From Bacillus sp. FJAT-14578 (lineage in GTDB: Bacteria; Bacillota; Bacilli; Bacillales; Bacillaceae_H): a DNA stretch of 64,000 nt. The position numbers were made by a program, and so were the translations under genes. Under the pieces are notes generated by a model that was given only the letters and a program-made list of their open reading frames with translations, had not been told where the DNA came from and did not search any database. Position 1 is the stretch's first letter. Every line of letters starts with the position of its first letter. This document shows, piece after piece, positions 55,739 through 64,000 of the stretch. The stretch is from NCBI RefSeq assembly GCF_000504165.1, contig NZ_AYSE01000001.1:1178001-1242000 (forward strand), given 5' to 3'.

Positions 55739-56557
55739 TCAAGGGAAACGAGGGAACTGTCCGAAATCCGGTTTGCGTTTTTCTTTGAACGCATCGCGGC
55801 CTTCTTTCGCTTCATCTGTTGTGTAGTAAAGAAGCGTCGCATCTCCCGCCAATTGCTGCAAGCCGGCTAATCCGTCAGAATCAGCATTGAATGCAGCTTT
55901 TAAGAAACGAAGAGCTGTTGGGCTTTTCTCTAACATTTCTTCACACCATTGAATCGTTTCCGCTTCTAATCGCTCTAATGGAACGACCGTGTTGACTAAG
56001 CCCATATCCAATGCTTCTTGCGCATTGTATTGACGGCATAAATACCAGATTTCGCGTGCTTTTTTATGGCCGACAACGCGTGCCAAGTAACCTGAACCAT
56101 AGCCTGCATCAAAGCTTCCTACTTTAGGGCCCGTTTGTCCAAAGACAGCGTTATCAGCTGCGATCGTTAAATCACATACAAGATGCAGCACATGACCTCC
56201 GCCGATTGCATAACCCGCTACCATCGCAACAACTGGTTTTGGAATGACACGAATCAAGCGTTGTAAGTCCAATACATTCAAGCGAGGAATCTCATCTTCG
56301 CCTACATAACCGCCGTGACCGCGTACACTTTGGTCTCCTCCTGAACAGAAAGCTTTTTCTCCAGCTCCTGTTAAAACGATGACTCCAATTGCAGAGTCGT
56401 CACGTGCATAAGCGAAAGCATCGATTAACTCCATCACTGTTTTTGGACGAAATGCATTATGCACTTGTGGACGGTTAATGGTAATTTTGGCAATACCATT
56501 ATATGTTTCATATAAAATATCTTCATACTGGCGTTCTGCTACCCATTCTACTGCCAT
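55739..56557 (-). CDS. menB: 1,4-Dihydroxy-2-naphthoyl-CoA synthase (MenB)
   Basis: 272 residues, crotonase fold. It closes the second ring of the naphthoquinone. Motifs include [31 protein letters not shown] and [23 protein letters not shown] 56557 follows AAAAGGAGGAATAGTC and gives the typical start [14 protein letters not shown]. Confidence 0.97.
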   Translation of the reverse strand: MAVEWVAERQYEDILYETYNGIAKITINRPQVHNAFRPKTVMELIDAFAYARDDSAIGVIVLTGAGEKAFCSGGDQSVRGHGGYVGEDEIPRLNVLDLQRLIRVIPKPVVAMVAGYAIGGGHVLHLVCDLTIAADNAVFGQTGPKVGSFDAGYGSGYLARVVGHKKAREIWYLCRQYNAQEALDMGLVNTVVPLERLEAETIQWCEEMLEKSPTALRFLKAAFNADSDGLAGLQQLAGDATLLYYTTDEAKEGRDAFKEKRKPDFGQFPRFP

Positions 56558-56612
56558 GACTATTCCTCCTTTTATGTATCCATCTGAAAATGCTTCTGCC
56601 ACCTAAGTTTCT

Positions 56613-57419
56613 TTACTCATTTAAGAAGCCACTTACTATTTTACCAAAAATCTCCCGTTGTTCCACATGGATTGCATGTCCTGCACCTAAAATTCTTTCA
56701 TGAACAGCGTGGGGCATCCATTTTTTCATCTCTTCCGCAATCCGCACAAACTTTTCATCCCGCTCTCCTGTAATAAAAAGAGCGGGCATTGACAAGGAAG
56801 AAAGCTGTTCCCACCAAGACGGCTGAATACCTGTCCCCATACCGCGCAAGCTATTGGCCAATCCAATGGGATCATTCTTCATTCTTTGCTCTCGTATCCT
56901 CTCTTGTATATAGACAGGCAGGGATTTTTGGCTTTCAAACAACGCGATATTTTCCCATTTATGGACGAACCAGGATATGCCTTCAGCTAAAATTTGTTCC
57001 GCCAATTCTTCATCTTGTTGTTTGCGCAAGTTTCGTTCCCGCTCTGTTTTTAAGCCTGGAGAAGCGCTCTCTAATATTAACTTTCCCACTCGCTCCGGAA
57101 ACATAACTGCAAATGAAAGGGCCAAACGCCCTCCCATGGAATATCCCAGAAGATCCACTCGGTCAATACGAAGTTCATCTAGTAAGGTGCATAAATCCTC
57201 TGCCACTGATTCCATCTTGTATTTCGGGATTTCATGAGGGGAAGAAGTTTCTCCATGGCCGATAAGATCTAACGAGACGAGCTGATTTGTTTTCTGCCAC
57301 TCCTTATAAAAAGGGGTCCACGTTTCTTTTGAACCTGTGAACCCGTGCAATAATAAGAGAGGGGCCCCCTCCCCTATCTTATTCACTTCGTATGAAACGC
57401 CATTTATTTCATATTTCAT
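56613..57419 (-). CDS. menH: SHCHC synthase (MenH)
   Basis: 268 residues, alpha/beta hydrolase fold. It eliminates pyruvate from SEPHCHC to give SHCHC. HGFTGSKETW, nucleophile GYSMGG, Asp in TGERDEKF and His in GAGHAIHVEQ are present. It overlaps menD by four bases (ATGA), so coupled translation. Confidence 0.93.
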   Translation of the reverse strand: MKYEINGVSYEVNKIGEGAPLLLLHGFTGSKETWTPFYKEWQKTNQLVSLDLIGHGETSSPHEIPKYKMESVAEDLCTLLDELRIDRVDLLGYSMGGRLALSFAVMFPERVGKLILESASPGLKTERERNLRKQQDEELAEQILAEGISWFVHKWENIALFESQKSLPVYIQERIREQRMKNDPIGLANSLRGMGTGIQPSWWEQLSSLSMPALFITGERDEKFVRIAEEMKKWMPHAVHERILGAGHAIHVEQREIFGKIVSGFLNE

Positions 57420-59182
57420 ACATCATTCACCATTTTGAGCCATTCATTCATTTCCTGGGAAACAGATTTCCACATTTCTCGATGAACCATGACATTTTCT
57501 TCCCGGTCTGTCTTTACTTCAATCACCTTCAGCCCTTTTTCCATAAAGGATTGTGTCACAGCTTGTCTAAACTCTTCCCATGTTTCAATTAATTTAAAAT
57601 CTCCGCCGTACATCATCACGGCTTTATCAAACTCAATTCCGGTCGGGGTCCCGAATAGAAACTCAAAATGTTTCTCTTCTTTGGACTGGGGCAGGAAGGA
57701 GAAAATTCCTCCTCCATCGTTATTAACAAGAATCACCGTTAAATCCAATTCATTCATTTTAGCCGCAAGCAATCCGTTTAAATCATGATAAAAAGATAAA
57801 TCGCCAATAAGAAGAACGGTTGGCCGTTGAATCGTGCTTACACCTAGAGCACTTGACACCACTCCATCAATGCCGTTAGCCCCTCGGTTCGCCATAATTT
57901 TAATGGACTTGTTATTCAAAGAAAAGAAGGTATCCACATCTCGGATCGGCATTGAATTCCCTACAAACAATGTTGAAGATTCAGGAAGAAGGCCGGCAAG
58001 CTCTGTCACGACTTTTCCTTCCAAAAGAGTATCTTCCTCCACTGATTTCTGAAGCAACTCCGTCGTTTTTTCATTTATAAAAAGCCACTTATCCAACCAC
58101 TTTGTGGAAGTTCGGGAAAGCTTACCTGCCAACTGGCCAAGCTCTCGGCAAAAGTATGTTTCTTCACATTGAATCATATCTGAAGCAATTAAAGTCGGCT
58201 CTCTCCAGCCTCCTCCTCCATCTATCACCATCATTTCCTCTGGCTCATACTTTTTCAGGAAAAGAAGCAATGACTTAGAGACTGGCATCGCCCCAAAACG
58301 AATCACTACTTCTGGCTTTAAGCCCTCTAATAAGGATTCAGTCCTTAAAAACGTATCATACGCATTGATGATATGTTTTTTCTCATGCTTCCCGCTTCGC
58401 AGCTGTGATAAAGGGTCTGCTAAAATTGGGTAATTCAGCTTTTCAGCTAGCTCTACTACCGTGTCTGTAAATGTTGCATCTTCATGGTCGCCGCATACGA
58501 TGATTCCGCGCTCATATTGTTTCACTTTCATGGCTGCTTCTTCTAAAACAGCAGGAGGACAGAGTAAAGCTCCATTATGCACCTTTACTCGTTTTCGTTT
58601 CTCATCTCTTCCTGCTGCCCATAAATCGGGATGAGATAAGCTAGGGACTAACGGTTCTCTTAAAGGGAAATTAAGATGCACAGGCCCTGCCGGTGCCGTC
58701 AGCGAAGTTCCCACTGCTCGCGCTGCTGTCGTGCGAATATATCGAAGCATGCTCTCAGTGTTCTCCGGGAGGGCAAGTTCTGCAAACCATTTGGCGTACT
58801 GGCCGAATAAATGAAGTTGATTAATGGCCTGCGGCGCTCCCACATCCCGCAGCTCATGAGGGCGGTCTGCCGTAATGATAATCAACGGTACACGTGATTG
58901 AAAAGCCTCTACTACTGCCGGATAATAATTGGCGGCAGCTGTTCCAGATGTGCAAACAAGCGCAACCGGCTTTCGCTTTGCCTTTGCCATTCCCAATGCA
59001 AAAAAACCGGCAGACCGTTCATCAATATTTAAATAAACATGAATGCCGGGGTGTTCTGCCATCAACATGGCAATCGGGGTGGAACGTGAACCAGGACTAA
59101 CCACCACATCTGTTACATCCGCGTTGGCCAATTCATCGACAAAAGCAGCTACATAAGATGTAAGGGCTTCATTGGATATCAT
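57416..59182 (-). CDS. menD: SEPHCHC synthase (MenD)
   Basis: 588 residues, thiamine-diphosphate enzyme that joins 2-oxoglutarate to isochorismate. The N-terminal motif VVVSPGSRSTPIAML with the following Glu of NIDERSAGFFALG is typical, and ThDP/Mg binding lies in LLIGDLSFYHDLNGLL and LVNNDGGGIFSFLP. ATG 59182 follows TAGGAGGTGCAATTC and lies inside the menF end. Confidence 0.96.
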   Translation of the reverse strand: MISNEALTSYVAAFVDELANADVTDVVVSPGSRSTPIAMLMAEHPGIHVYLNIDERSAGFFALGMAKAKRKPVALVCTSGTAAANYYPAVVEAFQSRVPLIIITADRPHELRDVGAPQAINQLHLFGQYAKWFAELALPENTESMLRYIRTTAARAVGTSLTAPAGPVHLNFPLREPLVPSLSHPDLWAAGRDEKRKRVKVHNGALLCPPAVLEEAAMKVKQYERGIIVCGDHEDATFTDTVVELAEKLNYPILADPLSQLRSGKHEKKHIINAYDTFLRTESLLEGLKPEVVIRFGAMPVSKSLLLFLKKYEPEEMMVIDGGGGWREPTLIASDMIQCEETYFCRELGQLAGKLSRTSTKWLDKWLFINEKTTELLQKSVEEDTLLEGKVVTELAGLLPESSTLFVGNSMPIRDVDTFFSLNNKSIKIMANRGANGIDGVVSSALGVSTIQRPTVLLIGDLSFYHDLNGLLAAKMNELDLTVILVNNDGGGIFSFLPQSKEEKHFEFLFGTPTGIEFDKAVMMYGGDFKLIETWEEFRQAVTQSFMEKGLKVIEVKTDREENVMVHREMWKSVSQEMNEWLKMVNDV

Positions 59183-60584
59183 GAATTGCACCTCCTAATG
59201 CAGATAACATCGGATTAAATTTAATGTTCGTTTCTTTATATTCACTTTCCGGGTCGGATTCTGCGACAATCCCGCAGCCTGCAAATAAAGAAGCTTCCTT
59301 CTTTTGCAAAAGGGCGGAACGGATGCCGACAATGAACTCGCCATTCCCCTGGCTGTCAAGCCACCCTAAAGGAGCTCCGTACCAACCTCGGTCCAGCATT
59401 TCCAGCTCGCGAATGACCTGCTTGGCCTTTATTTGAGGATATCCGCCTAAAGCTGGAGTAGGATGCAATTTTTCTACAAATGAAAATAAGCTCATTCCCC
59501 TTTTGATTGTTCCTTTTACGGGTGTATACAAATGCTGGATATGCCTTGTTTTATATAAAACAGGAGAAGAAGGGGCAACAATGGCTTCACACGATTCCTT
59601 CATAGCTTCTTTAATCATATGAACGACCACTTCATGTTCAATTAGATTCTTTTGATCATGCAGCAAATCTTGTCCCAATCGCTCATCTTCTTCCTTTGTT
59701 TTTCCGCGCGGAATAGAACCTGCCAAGCAGGTCGAAAATACTTCCGTATTCTCTCGTTTAACCAACCGCTCGGGTGAAGCTCCAATAAAACAATCATCAC
59801 CGCTTTCAAACGCAAAGATATAACTGGTTGGCTGTTCATCCATCAAGCGCTGAAGGACGTATTCATTCGACACATTCTGATTAAACGCGACTCTTAGTTC
59901 ACGCGCTAATACCACTTTCTCAATATCGCCTCTTTTTATGCGCCTTGTTGCTTTACCTACCGCCTCTTTCCATCTAATCGGATCTACTTCCGCTGCGTGG
60001 ATGATATCGCTTTCGGCTGCTTTTAGTGAAACACTCGTTTCCGGAAATAATGTTTGCTCAACTCGACCAAGCCAATCTAAAATTTCTGCAGCACGATCAT
60101 TTTGTGTGATTAACACATTTATCGTAAAGTATGCTTTACTTTCTATTTCCGTATATAAAAATTGCGGTACAATAAATTTACCGCTCGGGAACTCTTTCCA
60201 TAACGCCGTTTGTTCTTTTTTCGGATCAAAGGAAAATCCTCCGAATAAAAGCGGGCCTGTTCCGATGGGAAAATCATTCATCTTCTGAACGGACTGTTCC
60301 ATAAAATTCTTCCATTGTTCTTCAATGGAGTGATAGCGGTCCTCATCTTGTTCCGTGGTCATGACAGATAAATGATTAAATCCAATCAACGTTTGGCATC
60401 GCGCTGCATCCATCCAAATGAAGCGCTCTCCATAAAACATCTTTTTTCCATTATAAAAAAGCGCCAGGGGATTATATGGATTTATTTGCTTAACAAAGCT
60501 AACTAATCGCGGTTTACCATCTATTTTGGCCTTTTCATAAGCATCTTGCAGAGCTTGTAATGGATGTTCTGTTATTGCAATCAC
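59169..60584 (-). CDS. menF: Isochorismate synthase (MenF)
   Basis: 471 residues, chorismate-binding fold. First committed step: chorismate to isochorismate. C-terminal signature has GDIEKVVLARELRV, PTSYIFAFESGDDCFIGASP, HPTPALGGYP and AGCGIVAESDPESEYKET. GTG 60584 is chosen after GTGGGGGGACTTATT. First gene of the men cluster; its promoter should lie within 60585-60740. Confidence 0.93.
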   Translation of the reverse strand: MIAITEHPLQALQDAYEKAKIDGKPRLVSFVKQINPYNPLALFYNGKKMFYGERFIWMDAARCQTLIGFNHLSVMTTEQDEDRYHSIEEQWKNFMEQSVQKMNDFPIGTGPLLFGGFSFDPKKEQTALWKEFPSGKFIVPQFLYTEIESKAYFTINVLITQNDRAAEILDWLGRVEQTLFPETSVSLKAAESDIIHAAEVDPIRWKEAVGKATRRIKRGDIEKVVLARELRVAFNQNVSNEYVLQRLMDEQPTSYIFAFESGDDCFIGASPERLVKRENTEVFSTCLAGSIPRGKTKEEDERLGQDLLHDQKNLIEHEVVVHMIKEAMKESCEAIVAPSSPVLYKTRHIQHLYTPVKGTIKRGMSLFSFVEKLHPTPALGGYPQIKAKQVIRELEMLDRGWYGAPLGWLDSQGNGEFIVGIRSALLQKKEASLFAGCGIVAESDPESEYKETNIKFNPMLSALGGAIHDIQ

Positions 60585-60936
60585 AATAAGTCCCCCCACT
60601 TTATTTCAAAACTAATCTTTAACTTATTTATTATAAAGCGTAGGTTAGAAAAAATCTAGCAATAGCCCTGACGCCTTCTTCCTTATTCTTTATCCTTTGG
60701 AATTTACAAGACAAATTTCTTATTGAAAATCGTTGACAGTGTATGGACCTTTTTCTACACTTAACAATGTATTGCTTTATGTTGATTGCCCATTAGCGGC
60801 CGGTAACATCCCCCATTTGGAACTTACGGATTCACAAAAGGCCATGGGAAATGAAGATCACTTACCGATGGAAGTTTCCTTTATAATTTATTCTTTTCTA
60901 CAGGTTTCTTCCCTTGTATTTGTTACTAATAGTGCG

Positions 60937-61090
60937 TGTTCAAAAAGGAGGACAAAAAGAACCGAGAAGTTCGAGGAACGACAGACTCGAAGGCCGGAGC
61001 GTATCGTGTTAATACGTGAGGACTGGAGAGGCAGAGTGACAAAGAGATTCGACAGCTATTTTTCCCGGACTTTTTGAACATCCTCTAAAA
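60937..61090 (+). repeat. Dispersed repeat family C, copy C2, in the menA leader
   Basis: Starts TGTTCAAAAAGGAGGACAAA and ends CCCGGACTTTTTGAACATCC, with 11-base inverted ends TGTTCAAAAAG/CTTTTTGAACA. Shares ACCGAGAAGTTC, GTTAATACGTGAG and CTATTTTTCCCGGACTTTTT with C1 (11341). It ends about 45 bases before the menA start. Nearby, 60870-60893 holds a family B end fragment (CCGATGGAAGTTTCCTTTAT). Confidence 0.78.
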
Positions 61091-61134
61091 GAAATACAGA
61101 CCGCTTTAGATATATCTTGAAAGGAAGGTCATCC

Positions 61135-62076
61135 ATGCAAGCTAAATTGCAAACGAATCATCAAGGGTTATCCCCTGCACCTAATAAATCGAAACGGCAA
61201 GTGTGGTGGCAGCTTACACGTCCGCATACCTTAACAGCTGCTTTTGCTCCTGTATTTATCGGAACAGCACTCGCCATGACACATACGGCCATCGACATTC
61301 CAATGTTTGGCGCCATGCTGTTGGCATGTCTTCTCATTCAAGCAGCTACGAATATGTTTAATGAGTATTACGATTTCAAACGTGGATTGGACAATGAACA
61401 ATCCGTTGGAATTGGGGGAGCCATCGTAAGAGACGGCATAAAGCCCAAAACCGTGTTAACGGCTGCTTTCGGTTTATATGGATTATCCCTTTTATTAGGT
61501 GTCTATATTTGTATGAACAGCAGCTGGTGGCTTGCGCTTATAGGTCTCATTTGTATGGCGGCAGGCTATTTTTATACAGGCGGTCCTTTTCCAATTGCCT
61601 ACACACCATTTGGAGAGATTGTCGCCGGACTGTTCATGGGTGTCATTATTATTTTAATTTCCTTCTTTATTCAAGTAGGAAACATTACGACACAAAGCGT
61701 TTTAGTCTCAATTCCTACCGCTATTCTTGTTGGCGCCATTTTACTGGCCAATAATATCCGTGATCTGGATGGAGACAAAGAATTTGGCCGTAAAACATTA
61801 GCTATTTTACTTGGAAAAAAAGGAGCTGTCGTCCTGTTAGGTTCCATGTTTACAATTGCGTATGCCTGGGCGATTGGACTCGTACTTTTCAATTTATCGA
61901 GTCCATGGATTCTAATTGTGATTATCAGTATCCCGAAAGCCGTGAAAGCCGTGAAAGGATTCATCGGAAAAACCCTTCCGATGCAGATGATGCCTGCTAT
62001 GAAAGCAACGGCCCAAACCAACACGATTTATGGATTTTTGTTATCCATTGGTTTATTTATTGGTTATTTTATGTAA
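61135..62076 (+). CDS. menA: 1,4-Dihydroxy-2-naphthoate polyprenyltransferase (MenA)
   Basis: 313 residues, UbiA family with about nine membrane helices. It attaches the isoprenoid tail to form demethylmenaquinone. The Asp-rich motifs are NMFNEYYDFKRGLDNEQ and NNIRDLDGDKEFGRKTLA. ATG 61135 follows AAAGGAAGGTCATCC. Divergent from menF, so the pathway is complete up to the final methylation. Confidence 0.95.
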   Translation: MQAKLQTNHQGLSPAPNKSKRQVWWQLTRPHTLTAAFAPVFIGTALAMTHTAIDIPMFGAMLLACLLIQAATNMFNEYYDFKRGLDNEQSVGIGGAIVRDGIKPKTVLTAAFGLYGLSLLLGVYICMNSSWWLALIGLICMAAGYFYTGGPFPIAYTPFGEIVAGLFMGVIIILISFFIQVGNITTQSVLVSIPTAILVGAILLANNIRDLDGDKEFGRKTLAILLGKKGAVVLLGSMFTIAYAWAIGLVLFNLSSPWILIVIISIPKAVKAVKGFIGKTLPMQMMPAMKATAQTNTIYGFLLSIGLFIGYFM

Positions 62077-62124
62077 TACCTACTTTTGCTAAACTGTCTT
62101 TAATACAGATACGTCCGTCATTTT

Positions 62125-62180
62125 GAGAGGCTGACTTTGAAAGCATATTCTTCATGCTTCCAAAGTCAGTCTCTTTTTTT
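62125..62180 (+). terminator. Terminator of menA
   Basis: GAGGCTGACTTTG-AAGCAT/ATGCTT-CAAAGTCAGTCTC followed by TTTTTTT. Confidence 0.9.
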
Positions 62181-62196
62181 CATATAGCTTCCTGAA

Positions 62197-62352
62197 AATA
62201 AAGGAAACTTCCATCGGTGGGGGTTTTCCTTCATCCCCCACCGATGGTTAGTTGACTTATCGGGCTTTTACGGGCAGTTATCCCCCACTTAAACTTCCGC
62301 GATTACGCTAAGTTTTGAAGTGGGGGTCTTACTGCCCGTTAATGAGGGGTAA
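62197..62352 (+). repeat. Dispersed repeat family B, copy B6 (clearest example)
   Basis: AATAAAGGAAACTTCCATCG, then CCCCCACCGATGG pairing back with it, GGGCTTTTACGGGCAGTTAT, CCCCCACTTAAACTTCCGCG, and AAGTGGGGGTCTTACTGCCC with GTTAATGAGGGGTAAA. The GTGGGGG/CCCCCAC and GGGCAGT/ACTGCCC pairs show nested palindromes. Confidence 0.85.
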
Positions 62353-62531
62353 ATTTGGTTCACCTTTTTCTTTATGCACCAATTTTTATGAAATACGTAT
62401 TTTAGATACTTTCAATAAAGCTGGAAAGAAAATGAATTCTTTGGCAGCGCCAAGTTTTTCTAATGTTTTTTTATCTCTTTTGACAAATAATACTCAAAGA
62501 CAAACTTATTTCGTTAAAGGGGGGTTTTTAC

Positions 62532-63281
62532 ATGCTATCGACATCTCAACTTCGCACATTGCAAAGCCATCTTGAAGACCGTCAACGAGAAATCGAACAT
62601 CAATTAAAACAAAACGATCATTTTGGTATGGAACGAAGCGATCAGCATGATTCAGTTGGAGAATTATCAAGTTATGATAATCACCCTGCAGACACAGCCA
62701 CTGAACTATATGAAAGAGAAAAAGACTTGGCGTTAAATGAACATGCAGAGCAAGAATTAAAAGAAGTGAAACATGCATTGCAAGCTATGAAGAACCATTC
62801 TTACGGCAAATGTCAAACATGCGGAAAAGATATTCCGTTCGAAAGACTTGAAGCTATACCGACAACCATGTTTTGCAAAGAACATTCACCCGAACAAAAC
62901 ATATCAGAGGATCGCCCGATTGAAGAAACTGTTCTAAACCATCCATTCGGCCAGTATGAATACGATGAAAAGCATGCAGCGCCTTATGACTCAGAAGATT
63001 CATGGCAGGATGTAGCAAGATACGGAACATCAGAGTCACCGTCGGATTTCATTGAAGATACGGAAAAGTATAGTGAAACATACATTGAAGCTGATGAGCG
63101 GCTCGGATATGTAGAGGATTATGAAAATTTTGCGGCAACGGATTTGTACGGAAATCCGTTGCCCATCTATCCGACAAAAAAACATGAGATGTATGAAGAT
63201 GCATTGGATGAAGAAGGCGTTATGACCGTGTTTGGAGATTTGCATCCATTCGAAAAAGACCCTTATGTAGAAGAAGAATGA
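62532..63281 (+). CDS. yteA: YteA-like DksA/TraR zinc-finger protein
   Basis: 249 residues. The N-terminal half is a coiled coil (LRTLQSHLEDRQREIEHQL) with a conserved acidic stretch DNHPADTATELYEREKD. The zinc finger has CQTCGKDIP then CKEHSPE, where one zinc ligand is Cys or His. DksA/TraR proteins bind RNA polymerase; YteA itself is uncharacterised. The C-terminal 110 residues are acidic and Tyr-rich. AAAGGGGGGTTTTTAC precedes the ATG. Confidence 0.9.
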   Translation: MLSTSQLRTLQSHLEDRQREIEHQLKQNDHFGMERSDQHDSVGELSSYDNHPADTATELYEREKDLALNEHAEQELKEVKHALQAMKNHSYGKCQTCGKDIPFERLEAIPTTMFCKEHSPEQNISEDRPIEETVLNHPFGQYEYDEKHAAPYDSEDSWQDVARYGTSESPSDFIEDTEKYSETYIEADERLGYVEDYENFAATDLYGNPLPIYPTKKHEMYEDALDEEGVMTVFGDLHPFEKDPYVEEE

Positions 63282-63287
63282 TTTAAT

Positions 63288-63430
63288 GAGGATGACCGAA
63301 AAGGGCGAGAAATAGCCCTTTTCGGTCATCTCCCTGAAAGGCCTCGTCACGAAAATCCGGTAAAATTCAGGATTTGGTGATGGGGCCTTTCAGCAAAAGT
63401 CAATTTTTGTGATGGATTTGAGATTTTGGG
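63288..63430 (+). repeat. Dispersed repeat family A, copy A5, downstream of yteA
   Basis: Hairpin 1 (63288-63331) has arms GAGGATGACCGAAAAGGGC and near complement. Hairpin 2 (63334-63391) has TGAAAGGCCTCGTCACG to GGGGCCTTTCA. It starts seven bases after the yteA stop and could end its transcript. Confidence 0.85.
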
Positions 63431-63540
63431 AAAGCTTCCTTCCCCAAAAACTTGTCATGACAATCTAGTAAAATTAGGATTCAATAGCGAGTTCTTTCAG
63501 TAGGGAGTAATATTTGTAATTTATTTAGGACTTATAGAAT
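63431..63540 (+). repeat. Decayed family A copy (A6)
   Basis: CTTGTCATGACAATCTAGTA, ATTAGGATTC and GAGTTCTTTCAGTAGGGAGT followed by the tail GACTTATAG. It aligns with hairpin 2 and the tail of copies A3 and A5 but no longer pairs well. Confidence 0.55.
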
Positions 63541-63624
63541 AATCTTCTTTTACACAACTTTTAACAGGAATTCACGAACCTTTAACGAATAATCAAATAA
63601 AATTCTTTAATTGAGGTGAACAGA

Positions 63625-64000
63625 ATGAACTCTCATGAGATTGATTATTTTCTGCACGGCGATGATATGCAGTTTGTTGAAATCGAGCTGGATCCCCATG
63701 AAAGTGTGATTGCCGAAGCAGGCGGGATGATGATGATGGAAGAAGGCATTGAAATGGAAACCATTTTCGGTGATGGTGCCCAGTCGGGACCTAAAGGCCT
63801 TTTTGGAAAATTAATGGGAGCCGGAAAGCGTGTCTTAACTGGTGAAAGTTTGTTTATGACGGTATTTACAAACCAGGGGGCGGGCAAGCGCCGCGTATCC
63901 TTCGCTTCTCCTTATCCCGGGAAAATTATCCCTATGGATTTAAGTGAGTTACATGGAAAAGTCATCTGTCAAAAGGATGCTTTTTTATGTGCCGCTAAGG
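63625..64000 (+). CDS. TIGR00266/AIM24-family protein, 3' end cut by window edge
   Basis: 125 codons visible, with no stop. Starts [20 protein letters not shown] and includes [20 protein letters not shown] and the family pattern [30 protein letters not shown] (read across two parts). The family is about 260 residues and forms a beta-rich tryptophan-RNA-binding-attenuator-like fold; function is unknown. TTGAGGTGAACAGA lies before the ATG. Confidence 0.88.
   Translation, partial: MNSHEIDYFLHGDDMQFVEIELDPHESVIAEAGGMMMMEEGIEMETIFGDGAQSGPKGLFGKLMGAGKRVLTGESLFMTVFTNQGAGKRRVSFASPYPGKIIPMDLSELHGKVICQKDAFLCAAK

Noticed and set aside
63645-63887. 80-codon minus-strand frame opposite the TIGR00266 gene
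   Set aside because: It is a shadow of the well-supported plus-strand gene and has no start signals.

Overview
This window reads as a chromosomal segment of an aerobic, spore-forming Bacillaceae (Bacillus sensu lato). Most genes have clear Bacillus subtilis counterparts from the amyX/yt* to men region (ytlQ, ytlP, ytjP, ytzE, ytgP, ytfP, leuS, yttB, ytzC, ytqAB, ytpAB, ytoA, metK, pckA, ytmAB, ytlACD, ytkDC, luxS, menFDHBEC, menA, yteA). Shine-Dalgarno sequences are strong (AAGGAGG type) and intrinsic terminators are abundant. The species cannot be fixed from the sequence alone.

Layout. 1-7.6 kb: pullulanase (cut by the window edge), YtlQ, RNA cyclic phosphodiesterase, PepV-type dipeptidase, a small DeoR-type regulator, an RsuA-type pseudouridine synthase and a small coiled-coil protein. 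7.6-9.5 kb: a group II (class C-like) intron placed just after a terminator. 9.5-21.3 kb: lipid II flippase YtgP/MurJ, flavoprotein YtfP, small sporulation-type genes, rhodanese, leuS with its T-box, a GGDEF remnant, a GntP-type permease, an MFS transporter and YtzC. 21.4-35.5 kb: the tRNA-modification pair ytqA-ytqB, ytpAB, ytoA, a PAP2 phosphatase, a glycosyltransferase, metK under a SAM riboswitch, pckA with a CcpN-type site, ytmBA and the ytlACD ABC transporter. 35.5-47.7 kb: Nudix hydrolase, holin-like protein, Dps with a SigB-type promoter, LuxS, YidD, a zinc-stress block (carbonic anhydrase, COG0523 GTPase, ZnuA-like lipoprotein with two Zur-like boxes), cytochrome bd-type oxidase and an iron-starvation block (flavodoxin plus two unknown genes with three Fur-like boxes).

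47.7-53 kb: class I ribonucleotide reductase, the most unusual locus. nrdE is split into three exons by two group I introns; the first carries a GIY-YIG homing endonuclease. Upstream lie a cobalamin riboswitch with a terminator and a tandem pair of NrdR-type boxes. 53-62 kb: the complete menaquinone pathway from chorismate to demethylmenaquinone, transcribed menF-menD-menH-menB-(terminator)-menE-menC, with menA divergent. 62.5-64 kb: YteA and the start of a TIGR00266/AIM24-type protein.

The intergenic space is crowded with dispersed palindromic repeats. Family A (five good copies plus one decayed) forms two hairpins with compensatory base changes. Family B is modular and copies differ in length. 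Family C (two copies) sits in the 5' leaders of ytfP and menA. Family D is a single GC-rich palindrome. I found no rRNA, tRNA, CRISPR array, prophage or DNA transposon.
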